Assembly (NCBI GenBank): GCA_030770535.1
Contig: JASVEC010000005.1
Location: 1,488,001-1,552,000, forward strand
Reading direction: 5' to 3'
From: Batkoa obscura
Lineage: Eukaryota > Entomophthoromycota > Entomophthoromycetes > Entomophthorales > Batkoaceae
Length of the DNA stretch: 64,000 nt
Position numbers and translations under genes: made by a program
Shown here: in pieces, positions 22,128-32,352 of the stretch
How the letters are laid out: every line of letters starts with the position of its first letter
Numbering within the stretch: the first letter of the stretch is position 1
The notes under the pieces: generated by a model
What the model was told of the DNA's origin: nothing
Seen by the model: the letters and a program-made list of their open reading frames with translations, nothing else
The model's database searches: none

Positions 22128-23833
22128 ATGCAAGCTTTTATAACTAAACTTCGAAATGGAATTTCTAAAAATTTTAATACGATAGGGAGAAGCACATTAT
22201 ATAAACATTGTAATTCATTTACATCGATTTTAGCAACTATTCACGATAACCCAGAGTTTATGGAATTTTATAATAAAATAAAAAAAAGAAAAGAAAAGTT
22301 ATTAAATTTTACTATTAATAATAATAAACTTAACCAAGCAATGTATAAAATTAGTGCTTTAAGGGAAACAGGAAATAAAAACCAGCAAGTAGCATTATTA
22401 TCAATTATAGCTTCAGTATATTCTTTTGATGAATGTAAAAGTTTTGGATTTAATATAAGTAGAAATCAATATGATTATTCGAAAATAATTAATAATAATA
22501 AAATACCAACATTACAACCTACTATCAAAAATACAAAAAAAAATTAAAGATGAGCAAATCGAGATTATTATACAATATTTATTTGATAATTCAACTATTT
22601 CATCAAGATTCAATAAAAAAATAATGATAATAAATATTCGCTAGATAATATATATATGTTAAATAAAAGTAGGAGAATGATATACAGTAAGTATTTTAAT
22701 GATTTAAAAGATAAAGCAGTAGCTAGGTCAACATTTTTTAAATGTATACCAAACAATTTTAAAAATCCAGCAAGAAAAACAGATTTATCTAATATACGTG
22801 CCCAGTATACAGTTAGAAAAAAGTTATTTGAAAATAAAATAAACACAGCGACAAAAAATAAAGCAGAGATACAGGAATCTTTTAATAAAGAAAAAAGGTT
22901 ATATAAATTACATGAATTTTGTGTTGATACTCAAAAAAACATATTTAATGAAACTACTAAAAAATTAAATAATAGAAGTTGTATAATAATTTTAGACTTT
23001 AAACAAAATATGGAAATAGGAACAAGACCAGATCCAATAAACTTAGATCATTATAATAAACAAGCTATATCAGTATTAGGGTTTGGCGTTTTATATTTAA
23101 AAAACGATAAAACAATAGGCAAAATTTATTTTGGTTATTTATCTGAAATATTAAATCATGATTCAGCATATCGAGGAGATTGTTTAATTGATTTAATATC
23201 TAAAGAGCCTTTGTTCAAAAAGTTTACAAAAATTAATATATGGGCAGATACAGGATATCATTTTAAATCTCAAGAGTTTTTACATTATGTATTTGAAGAA
23301 ACTTATAAAATAAATAGTAGTTTAAATATTGATCTTAATTTTTTTGCCGAGCATCATGGAAAAAGTATAGTTGACGGACATTTTGGAAATCTTTTATAGT
23401 GGAAAAATAGTTTTGAAGCATTAGGTAAGATAGAAGATATTGATCAATTAATTTCAAAATTTGAGACTTTTATTTGTGAACATAATAGAGTTAATAACTC
23501 AACTGTCAATAATGGAAAAGCAGATATAATTTTTAAAAAGTATGAAAGAAACAAAAATACAAGAAAAATAATAAAAATACAAGGTATTAAAAAGTATTTA
23601 CATTTTACTAAACGTGGTAAAAAACTACAATGTTATCCAGTATCTGATAGATAAAAAAAAACGATATAATTTCAATTAAAGTTATAGAGTCTATAGAAAA
23701 TAGAAAAATTAAAAGATCAACCCCAGCTTGTCTTACAAAAATAACTGAAAATTTCAAAGTTTCAATATTTAGTAAGCAAGTAAGTAGCTTATTAGATGAT
23801 AGAAATCAATTATTAAATGTTGATATTACTTAA
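22128..23833 (+). pseudogene. Transposase of copy 2, decayed
   Basis: Same parts as in copy 1: N-terminal frame from 22128, second frame 22656-23399 (247 residues), then a stretch continuing after TAG to 23833. It shares the A7 frame change (22615-22621) and the TAG after FGNLL with copy 1. In addition a 9-A run near 22534-22543 (8 in copy 1) ends the first frame after 139 residues, and a TAA replaces a Ser codon near 23652. It therefore cannot make the full protein without the shared recoding and repair of its own lesions. Confidence 0.8.
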
Positions 23834-23844
23834 ATTAATAATAT

Positions 23845-23984
23845 CTAAGTTAATAAATAGTCAAAGAGCAAGTAGTTGTAATAATAAGTAAAAACTATTA
23901 TTACACTGCTTGTGTTACATAGGGATGGTTAATTATAGTTTTGGGGCTAACCAGTCCCTCCCATGCAGCTATTTATTAACTTAG
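23845..23984. mobile_element. Small palindromic element inside transposon copy 2
   Basis: 140 bp with the same CTAAGTTAATAAATAG inverted ends and the same relative position as 14871-15010. Confidence 0.65.
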
Positions 23985-24366
23985 CGATATATTGATAATG
24001 TAATTATAACATTAAAATAGTTTGTTTATTTGATAGCAAATCTGCAATGTTGGCTGTAAAACAGTTAATAATAAATATTTCTTAATAAAGTTTTATAAAA
24101 ATATTTATTTATTTACATACTACAACTTTGATTAATATCACTCTATACAGGCTATATTAGTAAAGTCCTTGCTAATCCAGGAATTTATAAATTTTATAGA
24201 AATTCCGCTAATTTACAATATAAGTTATAGTAAAATAATTTAAAACTGTGCCGGGTACTTTTGGCTTTTAATAAAGAATTTATCTTTATAAGTTTTGAGC
24301 AAAGTTTTTAAAATATAAAATGTTTAAAAATCGGATAAAAAAATGAAATCAATTCGGACACCCCCA

Positions 24367-25196
24367 TATCAGGGAGTAATTCAATTAAAAAGCCTCGAGT
24401 TATCATGTTGAAGAATCTCTTTTATATTCTTTGCAATGTGAAGTTATAAATTCTCACAGCAAATCAAAACAAGGAGCTCTGGATTGATTATACTGTGAAA
24501 ATTGATACTTAGTGGTCGAAGTTAAAAGCTACTCTTGCTTAATTAACTTGCCCTGAGTCGAAGGGTCTTAGTTTATGTAACTAAGATAGACTTAACTTAA
24601 TGAGAATAGTATGCAATAGGCTATACGAAAGCCGGTATTCAGTAGTAGAGGTTAAAAGCTACTCTTGCTTAATTAACTTGCCTTGAGTCGAAGGGTCTTA
24701 GTTTATGTAACTAAGATAGATTTAAATGAATAGAAATAGTACGTAATAAGCTACGAATTATGTAAACAAATACAATGGAAGATACTACCGTAAAATCTAT
24801 ATAAGATGTTGTCAGAAAGACTTAGTGACTTTATTAACGATACGTTATCAGGGAGTAATCCAATTAAAAGCCTCGAGTTATCATATTGAAGAATCTCTTT
24901 TATACTCCAATAAGTATGGATATTAAAAGGAGATAATATTGTTTGCAATATGAAGTTAGAAATTCTCGCAGCAAATCAAAATAAGGGACTCTGGTTTGAT
25001 TGTGTTTGAACTTGAGAACACAACAACTTAAGTGATTATTGTGTTATAATCAATCCGAGAGCTAAATAAAGCAATATTTCACAATACCACATTATTTACG
25101 GTCAAATTGATTACAAGACTACCACTAGCTTTGTAAACAAGTTAAATGGTTATTATATTATAATTAATCCGAAAGCTGATAAAGCAATATTTCACA
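24367..25196. mobile_element. Cluster of rearranged TGTGAAA elements
   Basis: Begins with the continuation of the element split by transposon copy 2. A new left end (TGTGAAA) follows at 24494, then a second partial left half from about 24628 and a full right half ending TTTCACA at 25083. A further right-end fragment ends at 25196. At least three partial units are stacked, with no open frame of note. Confidence 0.7.
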
Positions 25197-25330
25197 AAAA
25201 ATAACTATTCATAATATCAGTATTTTTTTTAATTATAAGTATTAAGTTTATATTATTGATTTTTTTTTTAAAATAGTTATTTTTTATTTTAACTCTCAAA
25301 TTTTATTGTTTTTAATTAAAAAAAGAAATA

Positions 25331-25431
25331 TGGGGATGTATTTTTTTGTTTAAGAATTTTACTAACAACCTTTCCGCTCAAATAGCGCTTAAAAAATAGA
25401 AAAAATAATGAAGCCAAAAAAAACACCCCCA
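25331..25431 (-). mobile_element. MITE copy 10 (reverse)
   Basis: TGGGGATGTA to ACACCCCCA with the intact core and TA on both sides. Confidence 0.87.
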
Positions 25432-26271
25432 TATAAAGTTAAAAGTTTAATAATAATTAAAAAAATAAATATTATAACTATTTTTTAGTTTATTAAATAT
25501 TTTAAAAAAACCTGTTTAAAATATTACATCTGTGACTTCTTTTATCAATTTTAATATTAATTTAACACCTATTATTTTTTTATAAATATTAACTAAACGT
25601 TTTTAAAATATCTGAAAATATATAAAATGATAATATTTTCCATAAAGTATTTAAACTTTTGTTTTTGATTCTAAAGTTTAAAAAAAATCATTATGATATT
25701 TTAAAGCTTGTTTATAAATGCATGCTTTTTTTTATTATTAACTTCACTATATAAGTTATTTATAATATTTAAAATATACAGCTTGTTATTAAAAATATGC
25801 TTTAAAAATTCTCTTCATAACTTTTTTAGGTATTTTTTATTTTTTAAGTTTTATTTTGACTGACTTGGCATTATTTACAATTTGCTTAAATTATGTTATA
25901 TTTAATTTAAAGATAAAAGTTGGATTAATTAATAAAAAATGGGGATGTATTTTTTTTAAAAGAATTTTACTAACAATCTTTCCGCTCAAATAGTGCTTAA
26001 AAGATAAAAAAAGTGAAGTCAAAAAAAACCATCCCTAAATACATCCCCATTTATTATTAATAAATTTCAGTAACTTTCAAAAATGTTTAAAAATCATTTT
26101 TTAATATTTTTTATTTATTCAACTACTTTTATACAATTCAAAGTTTTAACAAAATTATTCAAAAGATTCTTAAATTAAATTCAACTTTTTTTATTGATTT
26201 AATATAAATATAATATATATATCAATAGTATAACTTTATTTATTTTTAGTGTTTTTCTAAATAATCAAAAA
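25432..26271. other. AT-rich spacer with one MITE
   Basis: No coding signal. Contains MITE copy 11 at 25940-26036, followed by an extra ACATCCCCAT end at 26040-26050. Confidence 0.55.
25940..26036 (-). mobile_element. MITE copy 11 (reverse, degenerate)
   Basis: TGGGGATGTA left end, core CGCTCAAATAGTGCTT, right end CATCCCT. Confidence 0.8.
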
Positions 26272-27391
26272 TAAGATTTTAAAATATTTGGAACATTAAA
26301 ATGCTTACTTTGTATTCTTTATCCTTTGTGAAAGTTGGTACTCAGTGGTGGGAGTTAAAAACAGTTCTTGCTTGATTAACTTGCCTTGAGTCGAACGGTC
26401 TTAGTTTATATAACTAAGATAGATTTAAATGAATAGGAATAATACGTAACAAGTTACGAACTATGTAAAACAAATAGAATAGACAATAATACTGTAAAAT
26501 CTACGTAAGATGTTGTCAGAAAGACTTAGTGGCTTTATTAATAGTACGATATCAGGGAGTAATTCAGTTAAAAAGCCTCGAGTTATCATATTGAAGAATC
26601 TCTTTTATACTCCAATAAGTATGGATGTTAAAAGGAGATAATATTGTTTGCAATATGAAGTTAGAAATTCTCGCAGCAAATCAAAATAAGGGACTCTGGT
26701 TTGATTGTGTTTGAACTTGAGAACACAACAACTTAAGTGATTGTTGTGTTATAATTAATCCGAGAGCTAAATAAAGCAATATTTCACACCTTTATAATAG
26801 CTTATTTTAAAATTTCATAGTTTATTAAAAAAAGTTATTTTATTACGTTAATTAATTATTTGAATTATTTTAATAATAATTATAAAAAGTTACTATTAAA
26901 AGATTAACGATTCTGACCTTAATTATTTATAAAAATAAGACATCTGTGCCTTTGATTCAAAGAGATTTTGGTTTTTTTCTATATCAAAATAAATATACTA
27001 TAAAAGTATATTATAAAAGTATATTATAAAAGTATGCCATAAAATACACCTGAAAACTAAGAATCATATAATCTCAACCTTCATCTATACTGCTTTTCTA
27101 CCTTACTCATATTTCCGTTTATATTTATTTCTTACCTCCATAAACAAACACTTACAATTAATGCTCTAACATCTCATTTTAAGCCAGTTTTACATGATAA
27201 ATGTAAGTTTTGTAGAGTATAAAAGCATACATTGTAAAGTTTTTTATGTTATATAGTGTTAGACATCAGTATCTAGCTCTATAGTTTTTTATAAATCGAA
27301 TGATTGTTTTTACCTCATTATTAATTTTTTTGAATAAATTTGAATTAAATTTAAACCAGATATCGGATTTTTGAATAAAATATTAAATTGG
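26272..27391. repeat. Upstream block of the tyrosinase duplication, copy B
   Basis: Counterpart of 17455-18112, interrupted by the free TGTGAAA element at 26328-26788. Differences are confined to a handful near the right end. Confidence 0.9.
26328..26788 (+). mobile_element. Free TGTGAAA element (about 461 bp) with empty site
   Basis: Reads GTGAAAGTTGG at the left and ATATTTCACA at the right. It splits the block that is uninterrupted at 17505-17515 (TATCCTTTATAATAG) and duplicates CCTT or CCTTT, the one-base ambiguity depending on whether the first T belongs to the element. It has no transposase, so it is non-autonomous. It inserted after the tyrosinase duplication. Confidence 0.88.
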
Positions 27392-28000
27392 GATTGTTAC
27401 GATTATGTGACTGTGATTGTGATTATTATAATCTCCAATCAATTTATTAAACAATAGGGGTAGAAGCGTGTTGATTTATAATGAAATTTTGACTTTATTT
27501 ACTATAGTCATTTCTATTCAATGTATTATATATGATAAAAAGATAGCAATAATGATGGGGAGAAGCAATAATGAATAATTTTAAAAATAGAATTGGAATA
27601 ATTTGGAGTATAGATATAAATAAAACTGCAATTAATTAATATATTTCAATAAAAAAGAAGATAATTGAAACTACTATTAAAAGATAAAGTTTGATTCTAG
27701 CTTTGAGAATAAATGTGAACCATTCTTAAACAGTCAAATTGCTAATTGAATTGGGAGTTAGAAACTAGTAAGATAATTAATGTTCTTAATTTAATAATAA
27801 ATTTCAAAGAGATAAATATTAATAGCACTATTAACTAAAGAATATATGTTAAGGGTATAATTTTGGTTCCACAAAGGAGAGGATAGTTATTATCTAAAAA
27901 TAGGTTTTCCATGTTTCTAATTTAAAAGATAACTATATAAATAAAAAGCATTTTACTACTTACAGTTAATTTAATTTTCACTTAATTTACTATTTACATA
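27392..28000. other. Diverged promoter region of tyrosinase B
   Basis: 609 bp, patchily related to 18113-18961. Contains the upstream box at 27871-27886. Confidence 0.65.
27871..27886 (+). promoter_or_regulatory. Tyrosinase upstream box, gene B
   Basis: ACAAAGGAGAGGATAG, ending 114 bases before the ATG at 28001, as in the other two tyrosinase promoters. Confidence 0.65.
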
Positions 28001-29221
28001 ATGTTAAAGCTAGTCTTCTTATTTTCTATATTATTGATTAATATAGTTGAATCTCAGCGATGTCAACGATTAGTACGTCGACCTGAAATTCGAGAATTAA
28101 ATAAATCCCAATTAAATAGATTTGTACGTGCATTAACTACTTTAAGGAATTACAGAGGCCAAGATTTATACGCACAAAGTTCAGCTATCCATGTAAATAA
28201 TGCTGAATACGCTCATGGAGTACCCGCTTTCCTACCATGGCATCGAGTTTATTTACGTAACTTGGAGCTCAATTTACAAAAAATCGATTCTAGCGTTGTA
28301 TTACCTTATTGGGATTGGTCCATTGATGCTCGGAATCCAGAACGATCTGTTGTCTTCAAGATCTTTGGTAGCAATGGTAAAGGTAGGGATAAATGTGTTA
28401 CTGATGGTCCATTTGCAAATTCCGTTATGCGTATTCCAAATCGACATTGTTTGAGAAGGGATTTTGATGATGGTAATAAAATTTCATCACTTATTTCTAC
28501 TGAAGCACTTGAGTTGATATTAAGCAGAAGTAAGACATTTGATCAATTTCGTAAGCAAATCGAAGGTGCTCCACATGGGGCTGTTCATATGAATATTGGC
28601 GGTGATAGGGGAGATTTTAGTACCATGTATTCTCCTAATGATCCTATTTTTTATTTACATCATGTTTTTATTGATTTATTGTGGTTTGAATGGCAAGAAC
28701 GTAATCCAAGATTAGCTAGTACATATAATGGAAGAGCCAATGGTAGAAATGTTAATCCAAATGATCGATTGATCCCATATAATACAAGAGTATCGCAAGC
28801 ACTTAATACAAGGGCAAATGGTTATTGTTATTATTATAGTCGATTTTCGTCTAAGAAAAGACAAACGATTAATGTTATTGCTGATGAAGTTAATAAGAAT
28901 AATAATCTCAATAAAGGAAATAGTAGGATTATGAATGTAGATGAAATCGATAATAGTAAAAGTATTTTAAGTGGTCAAGTCGTAACTAATAATGATTATA
29001 ATACTACTGCGTTAAGAAATAAGATTCAAAGTGCTTTAAGTTCTCGAATGACTTTGTTTGGTGTTAACCCTACTAATCATACAGAAAGTAAAAAGATTGC
29101 TTTAGTCAAACCATTGTCAGATAAGTTTATTAAAATGAATCATTTGGATGTTAATTTTATACGTCAACAAGAAAAAGATATTGGACAAGTTATTAATATT
29201 TTAAATTTAGTTGAAAATTAG
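28001..29221 (+). CDS. Secreted tyrosinase B of the tandem pair
   Basis: Intronless, 406 residues, with the same signal peptide length, copper ligands (H64, H72, H81; H192, H196 and the DPIFYLHHVFID histidine) and tail as gene A. Changes against gene A are clustered: signal peptide and residues 20-23, about 111-120 (ARNPERSVVFK against AQNPEQSVIFQ) and about 185-191 (KQIEGAP against QQIEGNP). At 185-191 gene B resembles the distant gene at 1029 in the EGAP residues, while gene A has EGNP. Both genes look functional; their differing promoters suggest separate expression. Confidence 0.94.
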   Translation: MLKLVFLFSILLINIVESQRCQRLVRRPEIRELNKSQLNRFVRALTTLRNYRGQDLYAQSSAIHVNNAEYAHGVPAFLPWHRVYLRNLELNLQKIDSSVVLPYWDWSIDARNPERSVVFKIFGSNGKGRDKCVTDGPFANSVMRIPNRHCLRRDFDDGNKISSLISTEALELILSRSKTFDQFRKQIEGAPHGAVHMNIGGDRGDFSTMYSPNDPIFYLHHVFIDLLWFEWQERNPRLASTYNGRANGRNVNPNDRLIPYNTRVSQALNTRANGYCYYYSRFSSKKRQTINVIADEVNKNNNLNKGNSRIMNVDEIDNSKSILSGQVVTNNDYNTTALRNKIQSALSSRMTLFGVNPTNHTESKKIALVKPLSDKFIKMNHLDVNFIRQQEKDIGQVINILNLVEN

Positions 29222-29849
29222 TATTTAATTAACAATCTAATAAAAGTGTTTGTTGAATTTAGATCTCAATTTTTTACTTTGTTTATTTCAAATTCTTTTT
29301 TAAAATATAAATCACAACATTATTTATCATTAATCAAAGAATACTATTTTTGACAGAAAGTTATACTTTATTATATGAAGATTTTGTTCTAGTGTTTTGT
29401 CTTCGATTCATTTTTGTTAAGTAAAATGCGATAAATGAAAGAACTTTATTGAATAGATTTATTACAACGTTTAATCTTATATTCAATTAATTATAGAATT
29501 GACAACGATAAAAGAGATAAAAGAGGCATTAGTATTAGTTAGATTATTCACCATATCGGAATTACTTTAATACATGAGACATTAGGCACCAAGCAACTAA
29601 TATAATAGTCAGTAAACCATTCTAAATAAGTTTATGAATTTATTCATGCTGTAGCAAACACTACAATCGTGTAGTAAAGAATGAAAATGACAAATTTAAG
29701 TTTCATGGTCAACTTACGACTTGATTGAAGGGTTATGTCTATGCAAAACCATCAAAGTAAATTCGGTATTCAATTATCTATGTAATTATATATCTAATAA
29801 GAAAGAGTGCTATTGAACTAAACATGATCTATAACTAATATAATAGATC
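28569..29849. repeat. Identical 3' block of the tyrosinase duplication, copy B
   Basis: Counterpart of 19530-20810, displaced by exactly 9,039 bp with no indel seen. Confidence 0.85.
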
Positions 29850-31068
29850 TCAGTTTAATTGCCTGAGGTTGATATATTGAATGAGTTAACAAATAAAGAT
29901 AATTAATTAATTTAAATTCAATTCTTTCTTTATAAAGATTTGACATTTTTTGTAACAATTTATTATAACATAAGGGAGAATGGAGAAAAGCAATAAAAGT
30001 GAGATCCAATTGAAGGTAGAGGTCAGCTTGCCAAATAGGGTATACATTTAAAATATCACAAATCAGAGTTAAATTCCGCAATTTTAAACAAAATAGCTGT
30101 ATATGTTAGTATGCTTTTCATCAAAAGTTCATTACAAGAATGCCTTTTCATTTCAGTAATTTGTTCACTTTCTAGAAGCATAAAATTCAAAAAAGACTAA
30201 ACAAATGCTGAAACAAAAAGGTGCTTTCGTATCTAGTATCTAATATCTAGTATCTAGTATCTAGTATCCTAGTATCTAGTATTTGGGTCAGTTTAAAAGC
30301 TTGGTTAGAAGTAAGAGTAAAATTTTCCAACTCACTTTTTTTGTCCATTTCCATGTAGCGTAAATTTTAAATAAACTATTAAGTAAAACTGAACAAAAAA
30401 ACATCTTAATATGAGTTATTAAATTAAGCAAGGGAAATATTTTTGTAGCGCTTGGTATTTAATTGCAATTTTTGCTAAAAATCAGGATTGGATAAAATTT
30501 GAATCGAGCTTTTGAACTAACACTATATGACTAAAACTGAAATGATATGTTATGATATAATATGATATTATTTAATAAAGCTACATATACCATAAGCTTT
30601 ATAAGGTACTGGGAAAATAAAACAAGAATGACGTTCAAAAATAGTTATAGTATTGATTCTACTAAATTAATGTATGATTTTATTAAAAACATCATAATCT
30701 TACTATAAATTACAATGTTCAAAATTAAAATAGCTAGTTTTCACAAAGTGATTTATAATAAATATGCAAAATAAGTTCCCATAATAATTTGGCTTACCCC
30801 AAAACTAACGAAATAGAAATAAAATCATTTGAAAGAATGACCAAAAGTAGAATACCAATCAATCTAAAGGTAAGCTAAAAGTTACAAAAATATAGTGCAG
30901 AAAGTGAGATCAAAGTTCCAAGCGCCAATAAACAGCGTTAGTTTTAACAGTGTGAGTTTTAATTGGAGATAAATAGTAAGCTTCCAACTAGCTTAAAAAA
31001 GAAATTAAAACCTCGGATTTTGTAACTTTATAAAAAAGTACTTTTAATTATATTTAAAGTTTATTGAA
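29850..31068. other. Spacer with a short microsatellite
   Basis: Upstream region of the zinc-knuckle gene. Contains the TATCTAG repeat at 30229-30286. No further gene or RNA recognised. Confidence 0.55.
30229..30286. repeat. TATCTAG microsatellite
   Basis: About seven copies of the 7-bp unit TATCTAG, some variant. Confidence 0.85.
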
Positions 31069-32052
31069 ATGAATCGTTCATGTTATTCTTGTGGTGAAAG
31101 TAAGTATCTACGTTTAATTCGATTCGTTTTATACTAATCCCTTTTTTAGCTGGCCATCAAGCCAGAGATTGTACTAAAGGACAAAGATGGTAAAATAACT
31201 AATAGACAGCTAAAAAGAAAGAATATTAAATAAAAAATAGTTACAACTGCAACCAAACTGGACATTTAAGCAGAGACTGTGTTGAAGAAGCTGCTGAAAA
31301 AACATGTTACAACTGTAACCAAACTGGTCATATTGTATGCTATTACTATTATCTTGTTATTAATAATAATAACCTTTTTATTTTTATTTAGTCTCGTGAA
31401 TGTACGGAACCTAATGACAAAGCCAATAACAGCCGTTCAGGTTCAGGTTCAGGTTCTAAAAACTGCTACAAAGTAAAATTTTCACTATTTTTGTTTGACA
31501 TTTATTTTAACCTGGATAATAGTGTGGAGAAAGCGGTCATTTAGCAAGGGACTGTCCTAAAGCTGACGATTCAACCGGTAATAGAAGAGAAAGAGGTGGT
31601 GTTGAATGTTATAATGTAACTTAAAATTAATTCATTTGAAATTGTAACTTATATCTTCATTTTAGTGCGGTAAAACTGGTCACATTTCCCGTGATTGCAG
31701 AAACTCCGGAGGTTATGGTAGCTCCAAGGTAATTGAATACTATTATTTAATTTTTGAAATTTTTGAAATTTTATTCAGACATGCTACACTTGTGGTGAAC
31801 GTGGTCATACCTCTCGCGAATGCTCAAACGAAGCAAAATGCTATAACTGTGGGGTAATTAAATATAATGAGTAGTTTTACAATGGTACTAAATTAGAATT
31901 AGAAAAACGGACATATTTCAAAAGATTGCCAACAACCAGCTTCCAAAGCTTGTTACAATTGTGGAGTAATTATTTGTTTTTAAAGTTTAATTTGTATACT
32001 TATATTTATATAGGAATCTGGTCATATTCGCAGCGATTGCCCAAAAGCCTAA
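31069..32052 (+). CDS. GIS2: GIS2/CNBP-like zinc-knuckle nucleic-acid-binding protein
   Basis: Nine exons: 31069-31099, 31150-31189, 31241-31334, 31392-31472, 31523-31615, 31666-31728, 31779-31853, 31903-31965, 32014-32052. Together they encode 192 residues, and all phases close. The product is almost entirely eight CCHC knuckles of the form C-x2-C-x4-H-x4-C, such as CYSCGETGHQARDC, CYNCNQTGHLSRDC and CYNCGESGHIRSDC, with one RG/GS-rich linker between knuckles 3 and 4. Proteins of this family (yeast Gis2, fission yeast Byr3, animal CNBP) bind single-stranded G-rich RNA or DNA and act in translation; they usually have seven knuckles. Every intron lies in or beside a knuckle. It converges on CDC6. 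Confidence 0.92.
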
Positions 32053-32352
32053 ACGATATTCGATTGTGCACAGGTTACTAGTATGAGCGCTATTATGTAT
32101 GGTAACTATCCATTACTTCGTAGGTGGTTATAACTATTACTATATAAATCGCTACTTTAAATGATAATATTTTTATTTTGTTTACGTTTTTGAAGTTCAT
32201 GAAATTTATAATATGTTTACTACCAACTTAATTTATTAAATGTTTATTAAGACCAAAGACTGAGGGGCTTTGAATTCATTCAGCCAAAAGCTCTATGCTA
32301 AAAGGGAGTGGGAAAATTTAAAAGTGGTTGACCTCCGTATGATAGGAGACAT

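Larger units (their letters stand above)
21524..24366 (+). mobile_element. TIR DNA transposon, copy 2 (2,843 bp)
   Basis: Ends TGGGGGTGTCCGAATTGG and its complement, with TA on both sides (21522-21523 and 24367-24368). It sits inside a TGTGAAA element; the free copy of that element reads ACGATATCAGG without interruption, which shows exactly TA was duplicated. Same internal order as copy 1, opposite orientation. Its transposase has extra lesions. Confidence 0.92.

Noticed and set aside
22610-22846. 78-codon minus-strand frame
   Set aside because: Antisense shadow of the transposase.
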